DNA from: Shinisaurus crocodilurus
Taxonomy: Eukaryota > Chordata > Lepidosauria > Squamata > Shinisauridae
NCBI GenBank assembly: GCA_021292165.1
Contig: CM037876.1
Coordinates: 204,001,200 to 204,065,199, forward strand
Reading direction: 5' to 3'
DNA: 64,000 nucleotides
In this document: positions 1-12,442 of the stretch, piece by piece
How the letters are laid out: the number at the start of each line of letters is the position of its first letter
How positions within the stretch are numbered: position 1 is the first letter of the stretch
Position numbers and translations under genes: made by a program
The notes under the pieces: generated by a model
Database searches by the model: none
What the model was told of the DNA's origin: nothing
What the model saw: only the letters and a program-made list of their open reading frames with translations

Positions 1-308
1 CGCAGCTGCTGCTGTTACTCCTTTTCTCCTCAACCCACTCCCCTCCCTCCCTTCCTACTTTCCACATTGGGACTTCCTTCCGCCAGCTGAATTCTCTGCT
101 GCACCGTGCATTTGGATGCAACTATTGTGTCGTTAGTGCTGCATTGATATATCAGTATTATTTATTTGCTGGTTTTATTTATTTATTTATTGTATTGTTT
201 GTTTGTTTGTTTGTTTAATACCTATCCAATTGAGTTGTGTGTGCGCGTGCGTGTGCGTGTTTTTTAATGCAAAAGAAGAACATGAAATGAGAGTAATTTT
301 TTCCCTCC

Positions 309-336
309 TGTGTGTGTGTGTGTGTGTGTGTGTGTG
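309..336. repeat. (TG)n microsatellite
   Basis: Uninterrupted TG dinucleotides, with imperfect TG/CG-rich sequence on both sides. Confidence 0.9.
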
Positions 337-956
337 CACATGTGTGCGTGTACAACCACTGGTACTTCGTTCATCTGAGCAAGATATGGAGGAGATAGCA
401 CTATGGGCGAGTTAAAACACAAAGCTACTGTAAACTTTTAAAAGTATTGCAAGATATTTTTATAAACTTTTTTTTTTTTTCAAAAGGGGTGGGTGGGATG
501 GATCTTTCTTGTGTGTGTTTAAGTTATTATTAGGTCTTGGTTATTATTTATAATGCATATATATAAATATATATATTTAAAATTTTAAGCTGTTAGATAT
601 ATCTTCTGCTTTCATTACTGTGTAGAGGTGACACTGATTCTTATTTATTTTGGGGAGGGCGGGGAAAGAATGATGACAAGACCACTTAACTTGTTCCTTT
701 CACCAATATTCCATTTCTTTCATGTCTGTTTCTTTTATTTTTCTCTCCAAGTGTAACTGAATCGGCCCACATTCAAATTTTTTAAAAGCCATGATCATGT
801 GTGTCAAAGACAAAAAAGCAGCAGGAGAAATTCTCCTTTACCAATATGTTTTAAATGTAGATTTAGTATTAATGTTCAATTCTCTTATTACCTTCAATTG
901 CTGTTGGGTTCCTATGAGTGTATGTTATATTGCAAGATTTTTTAATGATAATATTA

Positions 957-1400
957 GATTTCTCCCTCACGTGTTTATTTCCTTTCCTATTATTCTTTCA
1001 TTTTTATTTTTGGTCTTTGTTCTTTATGAATTTATTTATTTATTTTGCCCTTCTGGAACCTGTTTATCCTTGTACATAGGTTTGAAGAGGGGGAAAATCT
1101 TTCCTCCTTTTTTTTTTTTTTAAGAGATACAAATGTGGGAGGGTGTCTTTTGTTTGTTTGTTTCTTCCTAATCTGAAACTTTTCTCTTGTATTGCTTTGT
1201 GCATGTTGGACACCGAGTGGGTGATGGCTAGGGATGGAGGGAGGTGAGGATGCAAGAGGTTTGGGGGCAGTTTTAATTGCATGATATTGCTGTAAATTAG
1301 TCTCTTTTGCTTTTGTTGTCTTTTCTGCCTCCACCTTCTCCTTCCCTCTCCCCCAAGCTTCCCTTCCACCACCCGCAGGCCCTTTCCCCTCTTTTCTCTC
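957..1400 (+). repeat. Copy A of a diverged duplication within the putative 3'UTR
   Basis: The order of motifs CTTTCCTATTATT, GTTTGAAGA, TGTGCATGT, GACACCG, GGGTGATGG, GGAGGTGA, GCATGATATTGCTGTAAATT and a CT-rich tract is repeated in the same order at 2690-3170. Copies are clearly homologous but differ by many substitutions and indels. Confidence 0.75.
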
Positions 1401-1470
1401 CCCTTGTGTATAGATTTTGATGCTTCTGTTACATTGTACCTCTACAAAAGGCTGGGATTTCAATACAGAA

Positions 1471-1513
1471 TACTACTACTACTACTAATAATAATAATAA
1501 TAATAATAATAAT
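1471..1513. repeat. (TAC)n followed by (TAA)n microsatellite
   Basis: A trinucleotide tract switches from TAC to TAA units. Confidence 0.9.
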
Positions 1514-1746
1514 ACAGCAAAATCCATATGGTACAAGCAGGAAGGGGATTATTTACACAAGACATAAGAATAAATGAAAGCAATACCTCTTGTTATCCTT
1601 CCTATTTTGTACTTTGAAGACACAAACACACACGCACACACAGATGCGAACACAAACTTGACATTATTTAACAGTTCAAATGGACAAAGAAGAACCTTCT
1701 GATGTATCCCTTGTTAAATAACTGTGAGCAACTTTAGTTCAAAAAC

Positions 1747-1752
1747 AATAAA
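1747..1752 (+). terminator. Candidate polyadenylation signal
   Basis: AATAAA followed about 25-40 bases later by a GT-rich element (1777-1792). It is the best 3' end for the transcript-like block at the left edge. Confidence 0.45.
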
Positions 1753-1790
1753 TTCATTCAGTAAAGATACTGCCTGTTATTGTGTCTTGT

Positions 1791-2689
1791 TTATCTCTGT
1801 GGCTGGCTGGCGGAGCCTCTTCCATCAAGATAAGACTCAGGTGAGTACCACAGCGAAACCCTACCAAGCCCGGTCATGAACTTTCTGTAGCATTAGCATA
1901 GAGAACCCCTTGAGTGGCAGAAGTCCTGGGCAAGCTCCCTGTGTGTGCATTTGGGATTTATCCAGGGATCATGACAGTTGTTATGCTGGTTGACAAGCTT
2001 TGCTAGTGAAGATCCTGCTAAAAAGAAAACAGAGTTCTGCTGATTGTAGCAGAAGCCAGTGTGGAGGGGGATACTTATGAAATCTATGAAATTGCACCTG
2101 TAATCTCATGGACTTCCCCACCCCACCCTCATCTGCAGAGCAATTTTGCAATATGTTAAAAATGTTTCCTTAAAAATAATAATAAAGAGGTGAAAAATAG
2201 ACATAAAAATGCATATGGTGCTTTACTTTTTTTTTTAAGGCAGGCAGCCTATCTGGAGCATGGAGACAGGACAAAATTCAATTGTGGCTGAACCAACATT
2301 TTATTTGTTGGTATGTACATGTATTATGCAAATTGCAAAGCCAGGAGGAAGCAGAGCTCACATTCCTGTTGCGGAACTTACTGAGTGTTCTCTTTTCATA
2401 TTAAATCTATCTTTACCTTTGGAATTGCTCAGCATGGATAGGAATACGGAGCTTCTGCAAAGCACATTGGCAGCAGGCATTGTGGCGCTGGGTGCCATCG
2501 CCTCCAAGATATGTATGTTTTTGCATGGTGTTGCATGCCTGTTAGGTGAGCTCATATGATGTGAGAGTGTCATAGGGGTAGGAGATCCTAGGTAGGTTGA
2601 GGCTGGTCAAGCCGACCCTATTCCACTGTGAAGCAGTAGATCATGTGCTTCTGGCAGAGGAAAAACAATTGCAAAGGACCTTCTCCAAT
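1791..2689. other. Intergenic stretch between the two 3'UTR-like copies
   Basis: There is no coding exon, RNA gene or mobile element I can support. It is ordinary AT-rich sequence with short poly-A and poly-T runs. Confidence 0.4.
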
Positions 2690-3170
2690 GTAGGGAATTT
2701 CTCACACTTTTCTTTCCTATTATTTTTTCTTTATGCTCTTTTTCTTTGTTTTTGTTTTTGACCTTTTGTGGCCTGCATTTCTTGTGCAGAGGTATGAAGA
2801 TTTTTTTGTTCCAAAAAGACACAAAAATAAGAGGGGGTGTTTGTTTTTTTCCTAGTCTTAAACCTTTCTCATATGTATGTGCATGTCAGACACTGGGAGG
2901 GTGATGACTGGAGAGGGGGAGGTGAATTTGCAAGATGTTTGGACAACAAATCATGTATTTACAGCATGATATTGCTGTAAATTGGTCACTCTTTTGCTTA
3001 TTGTCTCTTCCTTCTCCTTCCTTCTTCTCCAAACTTCTTTTTCACTACCCTCAGACCATTTATTTATTTATTATATTTATTAATCGCCCATCTGGCCGGT
3101 TAACCCTGCTTTCTCTTTTCTTCTGCACTGTCCTTATAAACAGTGTGTTGTGCTTACTGGTAATGTGGAC
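2690..3170 (+). repeat. Copy B of the putative 3'UTR duplication
   Basis: This matches 957-1400 in the same orientation about 1.7 kb downstream. It holds the same GCATGATATTGCTGTAAATT core and the same CT-rich flank. It is interrupted near 3058-3100 by a TTTA-repeat/CGCCCATC segment resembling a LINE/SINE tail that copy A lacks. Confidence 0.75.
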
Positions 3171-3670
3171 TTACGCTCCACTCTTCGAAAGCTCTGCCTG
3201 TGAGTTCTGCCCCCACCCTTTTTTCAAGCATTATAAATGAAAAGGAATCATTGGGGTGTGTGTATGAGGGAGAGGGAGGGCTGATTTACACAACTATTCA
3301 GTTTGTGCATTAGAAGTAAACCTTAGTTGGCTTTCTGGAGGAATTTAGGTATATTGAACTAGTCTGGTGAATACTTGGTAACCTATCTGGAGTATGACAT
3401 ACCACAATTTGGTTCAAACCACTTTTTGAAAGTTTTCAGACTGTTAGTTTGTTAGCTTAATTTCTAGGATGTCTCTCCAAAGATGTTATGGTCTCTGATC
3501 AGGAAACCTTTTCCCCGCCATTATTAAGTGTTTGGCTGATGGTTATGATTACTCAGTGATGAGGGAAAGGCAAGATATGGTGAGTAATAATCTGGAAATG
3601 TATCAAGGTATTTACACCCAAACCAGAGAAAAATATCAAGTGACCAAATGTGTGAAGGTGGACAGGTTCG

Positions 3671-3671
3671 T

Positions 3672-3711
<40 letters not shown>
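3671..3711. repeat. (TC)n/(CA)n compound microsatellite
   Basis: TC repeats pass directly into CA repeats. Both apparent ORFs across it are low-complexity artefacts. Confidence 0.9.
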
Positions 3712-4354
3712 CTTTGTAGAATAGGGAATTGTGGAAATCTGTCAAGGGGTGGAAGAACAACACCTGCACAAATGCTTCCCCCCCCCTTACAGAACTATTA
3801 AAGGTATAGGAGTGCTATCCTCCTTTACCTTTGATCACCTCTTGGGTGACTTTAGCCTAAACAAAGGGAAAGAGTAGCTAGTAGGACTGGCAGGTTAAAG
3901 AAAGTATTCAGTGTGTGTATAGTTTTATTTCAATTTGTGAAGCAATACATGTGTGGAAAAACTTTGTATTGTGTGTGGGTTTTTTGTTTTTTTTAACCTC
4001 ACAATGTTGATTCTTTTTTTAATGTTTTGAACAAATGATGAAAGTGCAGAATTCAAAATAATCTAAAGACCAAATTTAACCTCATATCAATATTACTTGA
4101 ACTACTGTCGTTCGGACAAAGAGCCTCTTCTAAATTTCCAGTGTTGTGCACCTCAAGTCCTTTGTGTGATTAAAATCATACTGTCGCAAGGTCTTTCATT
4201 AATATCTTTCCACACATTAGAGTCAGGTATGCCCAGCATTCTAGAACTGGTTCAGCCAGATATGGGTAAGCTCAGGGCTCTGTGTATTCCATGAAAGTGC
4301 AGAAAAGTCACTGAAGTTGGTATTGGCCACAGAATTCAACATCCTGAGGATCCC

Positions 4355-4357
<3 letters not shown>

Positions 4358-4391
<34 letters not shown>
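4358..4391. repeat. (GT)n microsatellite
   Basis: Uninterrupted GT dinucleotides. Confidence 0.9.
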
Positions 4392-4394
<3 letters not shown>

Positions 4395-6388
4395 AAACCA
4401 CCTAAGCCCATTTGGCTGTGCAGATAGGCTTAAAAGCAGGAGCATCAAACTCAAACAGGTTGGGGATAGGAACCAAACTGTCCACCAAGTGGATGCCCAG
4501 GGGCCACACCTATTTCTCCACCCCAACTTGCCAGTTTTGTTGAGGACCACCACTAATCTTCCAAAAATACCCCTTGCCATCTTATCCTAATACGTGACCC
4601 ATATATTGCCTCCCCAAATCCCTTCACTCGCACCACTTCTGCCCCCTCCAGCTAAATTGCCAGTTCCTTCTCCTTTGGGGTCTATATATGTCCCACCTCT
4701 CTAAGCCCTATTCCCCCATGCCACTGCTTGGCCTCCAAAATCTGTTCACCTGCCAAGAGAGCCCCTCTTCCAAATCCTGCCAGCCTAAACATCTCTGTCA
4801 TTCAAGCCTTTTTCTCCACAATTACCAACCACCCAATTTCCCCCTTGGGGATTTCCATATAGGGGCAAACTGCAATTTCTGCCCCAATCCCCACTTCCTG
4901 CACCTGTACTGCTAAGTTAAAAGGAATGATGGCAGCGGGGGCGGGGGGATGCTGAGGCATTACTCAGCATCGGTCATTCCTGAGTGCTCCTCTTTGCCCT
5001 ACTAAGGCCATTGCTTCCTAACCCCGAAGTCTTGGTTCATAATTTGTGTGGTGGGAAGGGTGCCAAGGGCCTCCTGGGAACCCCAAAGGCACCTGGGCCT
5101 TGTGTTTGACTGCTGTATTTAAGCAGGTGGGCAACGCCTAGTGAACTCTCCAAGGAGAAGCTTCTGTGCCCTGGTTAGCTCATTACACACCCTGCCATAA
5201 CTAGCAGAAGCAAAATAATTATGTAAACTAAGGGGGTATATGCAAATCTGCTTCATTTGCATAATTAGGCTGCATTTTTCAGCTTTCTTGATACAAAATG
5301 TTGAAATATTACACAAAGTGCAAAGTGTATCTTTAAATGTTTTTATTAATATTTTCCCATATGAAGACAATAATCAAAGTTTAACACTGAGAAATCCTAA
5401 TTAAAAAGAGGAAAAATAACTATTTTAACAATAATTGCAATATGTAATTTTACCAGGCAGGCTGAGTAAATCATCCATCCCCAATAAAGAAAAAGGTTCA
5501 TGTGCTTCCTGGCCTCTTACATTCCAATAAATACTAAAAGGGCTCCACTTTTCCATAAATCAGTCTTCTGTTAATCTCTCTTCTTATAATATTGATCCCT
5601 TTTATCATAAAGGCCGTGCCCCCCCCCCAAGAGGTGGAAGCACAAAGCATATAATTTTATCTGACATTGCATTTTTCATCATGGAACTGACTTGAAGTTG
5701 AATGGCCACTCCTGGGGGTGGAGTGGGGTAAGAATTCTAATATTAAATGTATCCCTAAGCTGCACAGCAAGAAAGACATTGTGAGGAAAAGGGGCAATGA
5801 GAGCTTTGTGCCGCAAACCTTAGTGAACACACACACACTTCAGTAGGTGAAGAGTTAACAGACTGCTTTAGAAGAACCTGGGTCTATTCCACCAATAACT
5901 AGCCAGCCTATGTCCTACCAAATTGCCCATGCATTAGGGCTCACTGGGTGGGAGAGATTGGCGGAATAGATTGGTGGGAAAGAGCATGTCTCCATCAGCT
6001 AGTGAACCTGAGGTATTTCAAAGTACAGATAGAAGGTACCCCGCAGAAGTGGTCTCTGTCACCTAATGAGGCCGGATTCCTTTGCCAGTGCTCAGTTTGC
6101 AGTCCGATATCTGCTGTTGATAAAGGGAGTCTTCCATACTTCTCTGAACAGAAACAGGACACTAAAGCCCTACAGAACAGGATGTCGGGCAATCCTGTCA
6201 TCCCAGAACTGGGAGGTAAGCAACCTATGGTATCTGGGCAAGGAGTGGTAGGAAGTTAAGTTGGGGCTTACTCTCCTTATTCTGCGATGCAGGAGACAAT
6301 GTTCTGTATTTTGAAGAGAGGTCTTTCTGGTTATTACAGACAGAATTACATTACATCTTTAACCCATTCAGGTGTTCCTCTGAACCAT

Positions 6389-6570
6389 CCAGGATTGCCA
6401 ACTTCAAGAGACCATGTAGCAGTCTCTTACCAGAAGTCTGATCTGCAGGTGTCAATGATTAGCTCCACTCCATGAAAAGCCTCACCTGTTGTTTTCTGCA
6501 TATCAAACCTTTGTTAAATGCACAGGGATAGGCCTGGCTGGTTATATATATTTTTCAGTTGGCAAGCCTA
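6389..6570. repeat. Small repeat with TTGCCAAC-type ends, copy 1
   Basis: It begins with GGATTGCCAACTT and ends with CAGTTGGCAAG, which are inverted relative to each other. The inner TTTGTTAAATGCACAGG...CTGGCTGGTTAT part resembles the copy at 9524-9715. It is probably a non-autonomous element of unknown class. Confidence 0.5.
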
Positions 6571-6915
6571 TGTCCAAGAGGAACAGAGGACATAGCAGCA
6601 GTTTCTTTCTGTAAGTAGGTTTTCTTGTATGCAAAGTTAAGGGTGCACAGAACCAAAATGAAATCTGTTAAAATGTGGTGTATATGGTACTTCCTCTTAT
6701 CTCTGTATGCAGTTGCCTGCTGTGAACACCAGAGGCCACTAATGTTTACATCAGCTTTGTTTTATTATACCTGCCCTGTAAATGTTCCAGTCAGGACAGA
6801 AATTAGGAGAGTTTGCTATTAGTGCTATTAGAATTGTCCCAGCCTTCTACTATAACCAGAGCACACACAAGTCTACTTTGTACAATGTGAAGGTGGAGCA
6901 ATTGCCATCAAAAAC

Positions 6916-7905
6916 CAGGGATGGGGACTCGGACTCGAGGACTCGACTCGTGAGTCGGACTGAGTCCCCCCTCTGACTCGACTCGGACTCGAGTCCCAAT
7001 ATTTTTAATGGGACTCGAGACTCGACTCGGGACTCGAGACCAAGGACTCGTCAACATCCCTGGGCTGTGCCAGAAGGAGTGGAGAGGAGCGTGATTGCCG
7101 GCGAAGAGTGCATGGAAGTGAGGTGTGCCGCTGCTCGGCCACTATGGACGGCTACCAGGAGTGCAGCCCCAACAGTGTGTCAAGATGTATTTTGATTGAT
7201 GTGTTGCGTACTTGGGAGAGGCAGAAGAAGGACCTGAGATTACTCTGTGTGGCTGCTCTGAGTGTGTTTCTGGTTCCAGCAAGTTCATCACCAGTGGAGC
7301 CGGTGTTCAGTGAGGGTGGAATTGTGATGAGATCTCACCGTTCCAGAATGGGGGCCAAACATTTAGAAAAAATCGTGTTCCTCAAATGCAACATGGATAC
7401 GTTTTAGGAAGTACAGCAAGTTTATTTTTTAAAATCAGTTTTCTAAAATGCAACCTTTCAGACATTTTGGGTTTGGCTGCCTCTGCCTGCCTGTCTGGGG
7501 TTCCCAGCCTCCTCTGCCTGCCTGGTCTCTTCTTGACCAGTTCTACAGTTGAATTGTCCAAGACAAAGGCCTCTGCCTGCCTGCTTTGGGGTTCCCTGCC
7601 TCCTCTGCCTGCCTGGTTATTTTGGGTTTGTCTGTCTGGTCTGTTCTTGCCAAAATCAGTTGCAGAGTTTTGAAATAAAAAGGCACACTTGTGCCTAGAA
7701 TTTATTTAAACCACACATCTGAAGTAGCCTTATTTTGTTGGGAAAACCCCCCATTGATTTTAATAGGGACTCGTGGAGTCAGCTTTGGGAGTGACTTGTG
7801 ACTCGTGACTCGTGAGTCACCATTTTGGACCAAGGACTCGGACTCGAGTCCAAAGACTCGTGACTTGACTCGTGACTCGAGACCAAGGACTCTTCAACAT
7901 CCCTG
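6916..7905 (+). mobile_element. hAT transposon, deleted, with GACTCG-rich ends
   Basis: The element has terminal inverted repeats CAGGGATG and CATCCCTG and is flanked by a perfect 8-bp target duplication TCAAAAAC (6908-6915 and 7906-7913), which is diagnostic for hAT. Both ends carry dense GACTCG/CGAGTC repeats for 100-150 bp, likely subterminal transposase-binding sites. The interior keeps the C-terminal dimerisation region of a hAT transposase (7207-7400) and then a CTGCCTG-rich low-complexity stretch. At 990 bp it cannot encode a whole transposase. The perfect target duplication suggests a fairly recent insertion. Confidence 0.9.
7207..7407 (+). pseudogene. hAT transposase C-terminal (dimerisation) fragment
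   Basis: The frame reads VFLVPASSSPVEPVFSEGG, then IVMRSHRSRMGAKHLEKIVF and LKCN. This is the typical hAT C-terminal block (PA-S-PVER-FS-GG, then R-RL...L-FLK-N). The usual Arg after VE is Pro here, and everything N-terminal is missing, so it is a non-functional remnant inside the hAT element at 6916-7905. Confidence 0.85.
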
Positions 7906-7913
7906 TCAAAAAC

Positions 7914-9523
7914 TGTTCCTGTATGATAGGGCAGCTCCATGTAGCTGCTATACGTGAGTTAACATATGAGTAGCTCCTATTGTGTAGAAAGTGTGCACAC
8001 TCATGCCATGGAGTGTGACTAGATTCAAAGGAGGGTGTTTTTGTGTGTGTGACTGTAGTCCTTGTTTAGGAAAGCTTCAAGAAGTTTAGCTGCTCAACAG
8101 TGGTGAAAAAGTTGCACCCCCTGATTGATACTCCTTTTCTAGTATAGCTACTAAAAATGCACTAGCCCAAACAACTTTTGCATCCTGTCATCTTAGCCAC
8201 AAAGTCATTACATGAAACAGAGTGCATACCCCATGGGAAGCTGCTTCCATATTTACAGTGGCTGGCTGGAGCCTTGCCATGCAAAAGCATTTTTGTGACT
8301 CCATCACTTATATAATGAATGGAACAGGTCACGTCACACACTGAGGGGCCAGCCGTCAGGAGCAGGCAGCAAGCTGGGCAAAAGTCAGCGAGGCTTCTTG
8401 GCCACGCCAGCAGGTATGGGCTTTCATCTGCAAAGAAAAGGCTATGAACGGAACAAGGTTGGGATGGATCAATAGGTTCTCTGGTCCTGCCACCCACACC
8501 CAAGGAACATTGTTCATCCAGTTACCCCTACGTGGACTGTGTTACAGGCAGACTAGCTAGTGAGCTAAGCCACATAGTGTGGGAGAAGGCTAACACACAC
8601 AGGTCTTTAGCTATTTGGACCTGGATAAATATTCCTTCCTGTTCCCAATTAGACTCCTCCAAAAGGGACAAGGGTGTTCCCATTCTTGGTTGTTATAAGC
8701 AATCCCTGAGAAAAACAAGGGAAGCTAGTGTTGTAACCTGGCTGGGAGGAAAACGTGGATCTATGAGTCTGCATTTAAGATACCTTAATGCATGTTCAGT
8801 ACCCCTTAATATACTTCTATCCATGTGGAGTGGTGATTCTGATTTATTTGTAAGTACAGAAGCCAATGCTAGTATTTCTTTAATTATGAGTAACATAATG
8901 AAAGGGGGAGAAGGTAAAGAGAACTAACCTCACTACAGAGGTCATAGTTGCAGTTGTCTTGGAGAAGAAGTGTTTTAACAATAGTAGGACGTTGCCAATA
9001 TAAAATGGGAGCAGTCTGTGTGACTAAGTGATATCTAGGTGTTTATACTGATGGGTCAATTGAGCTGTTCCTGCTGAATCAGTGCAGAGGTGGTGCCACC
9101 AAATCCAAGCTGCAAGCTAACTCAGCCAAACATGAAAGTGATATTTTACTTTGTGGACTAGTTGCTCAGGAGGAATGGTTCTCAAAGCACCAGGAGGAGG
9201 TTTAAGCTCCTCTTTAATTCTCTGTGCTCCTCTCCCCAAAATATGTCAGAGACAATTCAGAGCTGCTTAATAAAAGTAGCACAAGCCTTTTGCAGGGGCT
9301 GTTCAACTTCAGGAGGGGGAGTAAAAAATAGCAAGTGTCTCTTGTAAAAAACATAATCTGTTGGTGTGTGTGTGTGGAATTGCTATGTTAGAGAGAAGCC
9401 TCATTTTCAGTATTGGTGGTTGTTGTTTTTACCACATCCCAACAGCTGCTACTTTTCTCAGATGCTTTTCTTAACTTGGTGTTATCTTCCTCCTCCCCTC
9501 AGGTGGAAAACAGCTGGGTATGG
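7914..9523. other. Intergenic, no gene recognised
   Basis: Short open frames at 8162-8503 and 8532-8927 show no recognisable domain and lack splice or codon-bias support. No transposon ends were identified. Confidence 0.4.
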
Positions 9524-9715
9524 TTGCCAACTTTTGAACCTGCCCCTGTCGCTATCACTGTAACAGCTGTTCAAACTGCAGCAGCTAGCAGCTACTGTTT
9601 CCTTGAATTCCTTTAATTGCAGGAAAAACTTTACGTGGCGATTTTTAGATGTTAAGCCTCTGTTAAAGGCACAGGACCGGATGGTTATTTTCCTGGCCAG
9701 TTGGCCCCTGGTGTG
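9524..9715. repeat. Small repeat with TTGCCAAC-type ends, copy 2
   Basis: It starts with GGTTGCCAACTTTTG and ends near CCTGGCCAGTTGGC. It shares the CTGTTAAAGGCACAGG...GGTTAT part with 6389-6570 in the same order. Confidence 0.5.
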
Positions 9716-10778
9716 GGGCGAGGAGAGGCAGGGTTGCCTCGTTATCACCATTTTGGCCATATGTGGCCATGATTGGCATGCACAGGGATATATACTAAAA
9801 TATTGCCTCATACAAAGAGAAATTGTCTTTGCAAGAACTAGTTGTGGAGGGGGAGTAGTTTAGTCAGTCATGAAAGGAACCACCTGTCAAGGAAGCCTTT
9901 CTTCAGCATTTCTGATTCTTTTCACCACTCAGGATTGTGTGACTCTGTTGTTCTGAGGCAAATTTAGAGTAGAGTTGCCAGGTTGTCGCTGGGAGAAACA
10001 CCCAATACCTTTACATATGCCACTGAATTAGGGATTGAGACACCTGTGGCTTCTCCAGCCTTTCTCTCCCTCTCTCGCCCCCACCCCATTATTCTGTGTG
10101 CTGCATCCAGTTCTACTCATTATAACAGGTGGGGCAAGAGGACAAATGGGAGAAGAAGCCATGGCTGCCTCGCCTTCTAAGTCAGTGGCAGATTTAAAGG
10201 TAAAGGGGGAAATCTCCATATTGCTACTCAGCACTCTGCTCAGGGAGAGAGGTAATAATATTTTCTACTAGGCATTTAACTCCTAGGCATTGTGTGTTAG
10301 TTCTGTGGGGGCTTTTTATATTGCACAACAGGCTTACAATCTAAATGGATGCATGAGGACAAGCAAAGAGTAAGGGGTTAGGGGAAGACAATGGAGGAAG
10401 AGAGACACAATTAAAATACTGGGAATGTCAACATGTTTGGGAAACATGTAAAAATGGACATATCTTGAGGCACTACTTAAAGAGCATGTGACTTAAGTGT
10501 ACATACTTGAGACTGTGTACATACACCTATTGGGGTGAATGAATTCCAGTCATAAGGTGCCCCCAAAACAAATGGGCACCTTTGTAACCTGCTGTAACAT
10601 TTGATCTAACTAAAGAAAAGAAAACTTGTATCGGAGGGCTCTGGAAGGAATCAGCAGAAAGATTAAAGAGAAATGATAAGCAGCAAAAAAAGCGCAAACA
10701 TTTAAAAAATAAGATCTTGGGGGGGGGAACTGAAAGGCTGTCAGAGGATAGTCCTCCATTTGAAGTTATTATCTATTT

Positions 10779-10914
10779 CAGCCTACCCCAACCTGGTGCC
10801 CTCCGGATGTTTTGAACTTCAACTCTCATCAGCCCCAGCGAGCAGGGCCAATGATCAGAAAGTCTGGGAGTTGTAGTTCAAAACATCTGGAGGGCACCAG
10901 GTTGGTGAAAGTTG
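10779..10914. mobile_element. Palindromic hAT MITE (copy 1)
   Basis: The inner arms CCCTCCGGATGTTTTGAACT and AGTTCAAAACATCTGGAGGG are inverted. The flanks ATCTATTT (10771-10778) and CTCTATTT (10915-10922) match at 7 of 8 bases as a hAT target duplication. The family recurs at 29858, 42280, 42680 and probably 46613. Confidence 0.8.
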
Positions 10915-11183
10915 CTCTATTTGAAGGGATCTCCAGTCCATGTCTGGTTTGAAAATAAAGCATAAGGAGGGAAGTTGCCCACCAACACTTAGTACCTAAA
11001 TGGCTGACTGAGCAAGCACACAGGTCACCCCACTATGGTGAGATGTGTTGTATTTATTTAGAGTAATGGTTTCTAAATTTGCATCTATACATTCACATAG
11101 GCAAATCTTTTGTCCTCTTTTTTGGTGATGGGTGACTGGTCATTGTATTTCTGTGGGAAACACTGTTGTTTAAAGATGCATGA

Positions 11184-11208
11184 ACACACACACACACACA
11201 CACACACC
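11184..11208. repeat. (AC)n microsatellite
   Basis: Uninterrupted AC dinucleotides. Confidence 0.9.
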
Positions 11209-12102
11209 TTCTACATTTTGTGTTTGGTCTTACTCCAGTGTTTCCTGCTGCAAGCACATGCGTGGAAGTAATATATGTATGTGTAAACATCTTTAAACAA
11301 TTGTTTTCCCACAGAAATTGAAACCTGTAGCATTTGCCTAAGTATTTTACAACAGGCATAACTCTAATTTGTTCAACAGTTGACCCAAAGGGAGAAGCAG
11401 GAACAGCAGTAATAGCCTCTTGGAGACTAGAAGTGATCCCATCAGCCCTCTAGGAGCAGAACCCTTATTGAAATAGCTAGAACAGCATAAGAATTGCTAT
11501 GGTGACCCAAGCAGCCCAGCACCAGCCTCTCTATTGGCGGTGGCCAGGGAGATGCCTCTGTAATGTTCACAGGCAAGATATGGTGGTGGTCTCTAATAGC
11601 TGGAGGCCAGATGTGTACTGCTGTGGAGATGCACTTTTGCCAGTTACCGTATGTCTCATAACCTCAGGTGCACACACTAAACTAGTCTTTCTCTCTTCTT
11701 GGTAATGCCATATATACTAGCTGGCTGCCATTGCATGATGCTATTGTTATGACTTACCACTGACTGATTCTGCATTTATTCCTGGAGTACCATGGAAGCA
11801 TTTGTCCCACAGTCAGCATCTACATGCAGCAAAAAACAAAAGTCCTTCCATAATATGCATGTTCCAGCTTAACATGTTTATGGGTAGGAAAACAGGGTTT
11901 TACTCAAAGCAAAGTAACAAAAAAGTGAGAATGCTGTATGGTTTTTCTGCCTCTAGTCACCCCCCGCCCCTTGAGTTATTTATCTTTGGCACTTGTGGCC
12001 ATAATTTTGAAAACAAAACTTTAACAACTTAGCTTGAGCCTGAGTAGGCTCATTGAATGTGGAGAGCCTACTGGATAAGCCATATGATGGTATGTCATTC
12101 AG

Positions 12103-12203
12103 GTTGAATTGATTTAAATCAAAGTAACCTTTTTTCTTGCTGATTTAAGTCAAGGTGATTTAAATCAGCAAGAAAAAAAAGCTTGATTTAAATCAAGTTT
12201 TCC
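12103..12203. repeat. TGATTTAAATCA palindrome cluster
   Basis: The palindrome GATTTAAATC occurs three times, plus one near-copy, and TTTTTCTTGCTGATTTAA is mirrored by TTAAATCAGCAAGAAAAA. This is a fold-back repeat, possibly a hAT-type MITE. No target duplication was confirmed. Confidence 0.6.
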
Positions 12204-12442
12204 ACTGAAACTTTTTCATATATTTCCTGAACAATGGTGCAGATCTGACCACAAAGCCATACTAATTTACAACTAGAGTATTATTTACACTTTCATTCTT
12301 ACAAGCAGGCTGTGCATCTCTTTGTCTCACTGTATATATTGTGCAAGCTTTCCTTTTTTTTTACCTATAGAGGGAATGCCTTTTAAAATATTCCCATACA
12401 GGGTCTTTCTTATGACCAGCACCCATGATAGTTTGGGGATAA

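Larger units (their letters stand above)
1..1775 (+). other. Putative 3' untranslated region of an upstream plus-strand gene (BRSK2 by synteny)
   Basis: This block has no supported coding exon and few recognisable transposons. It has a 3'UTR-like composition: T-rich runs, ATTTA-type motifs, TG and TAA microsatellites, and AATAAA signals at 1569-1574 and 1747-1752, the latter followed by TTATTGTGTCTTG. In mammals BRSK2 lies tail-to-tail with MOB2, so a plus-strand 3' end at this side fits. I cannot recognise any BRSK2 protein sequence here, so the gene name is an inference from gene order only. Confidence 0.4.
3241..6388. other. Intergenic, no gene recognised
   Basis: Apart from microsatellites at 3671-3711 and 4358-4391 I see no feature. 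The pyrimidine-rich stretch at 4590-4910 gives chance open frames without domains. Confidence 0.4.

Noticed and set aside
3524..4590. Cys/Val- and Thr/His-repeat open frames
   Set aside because: They are translations of TG/CA and TC microsatellites.
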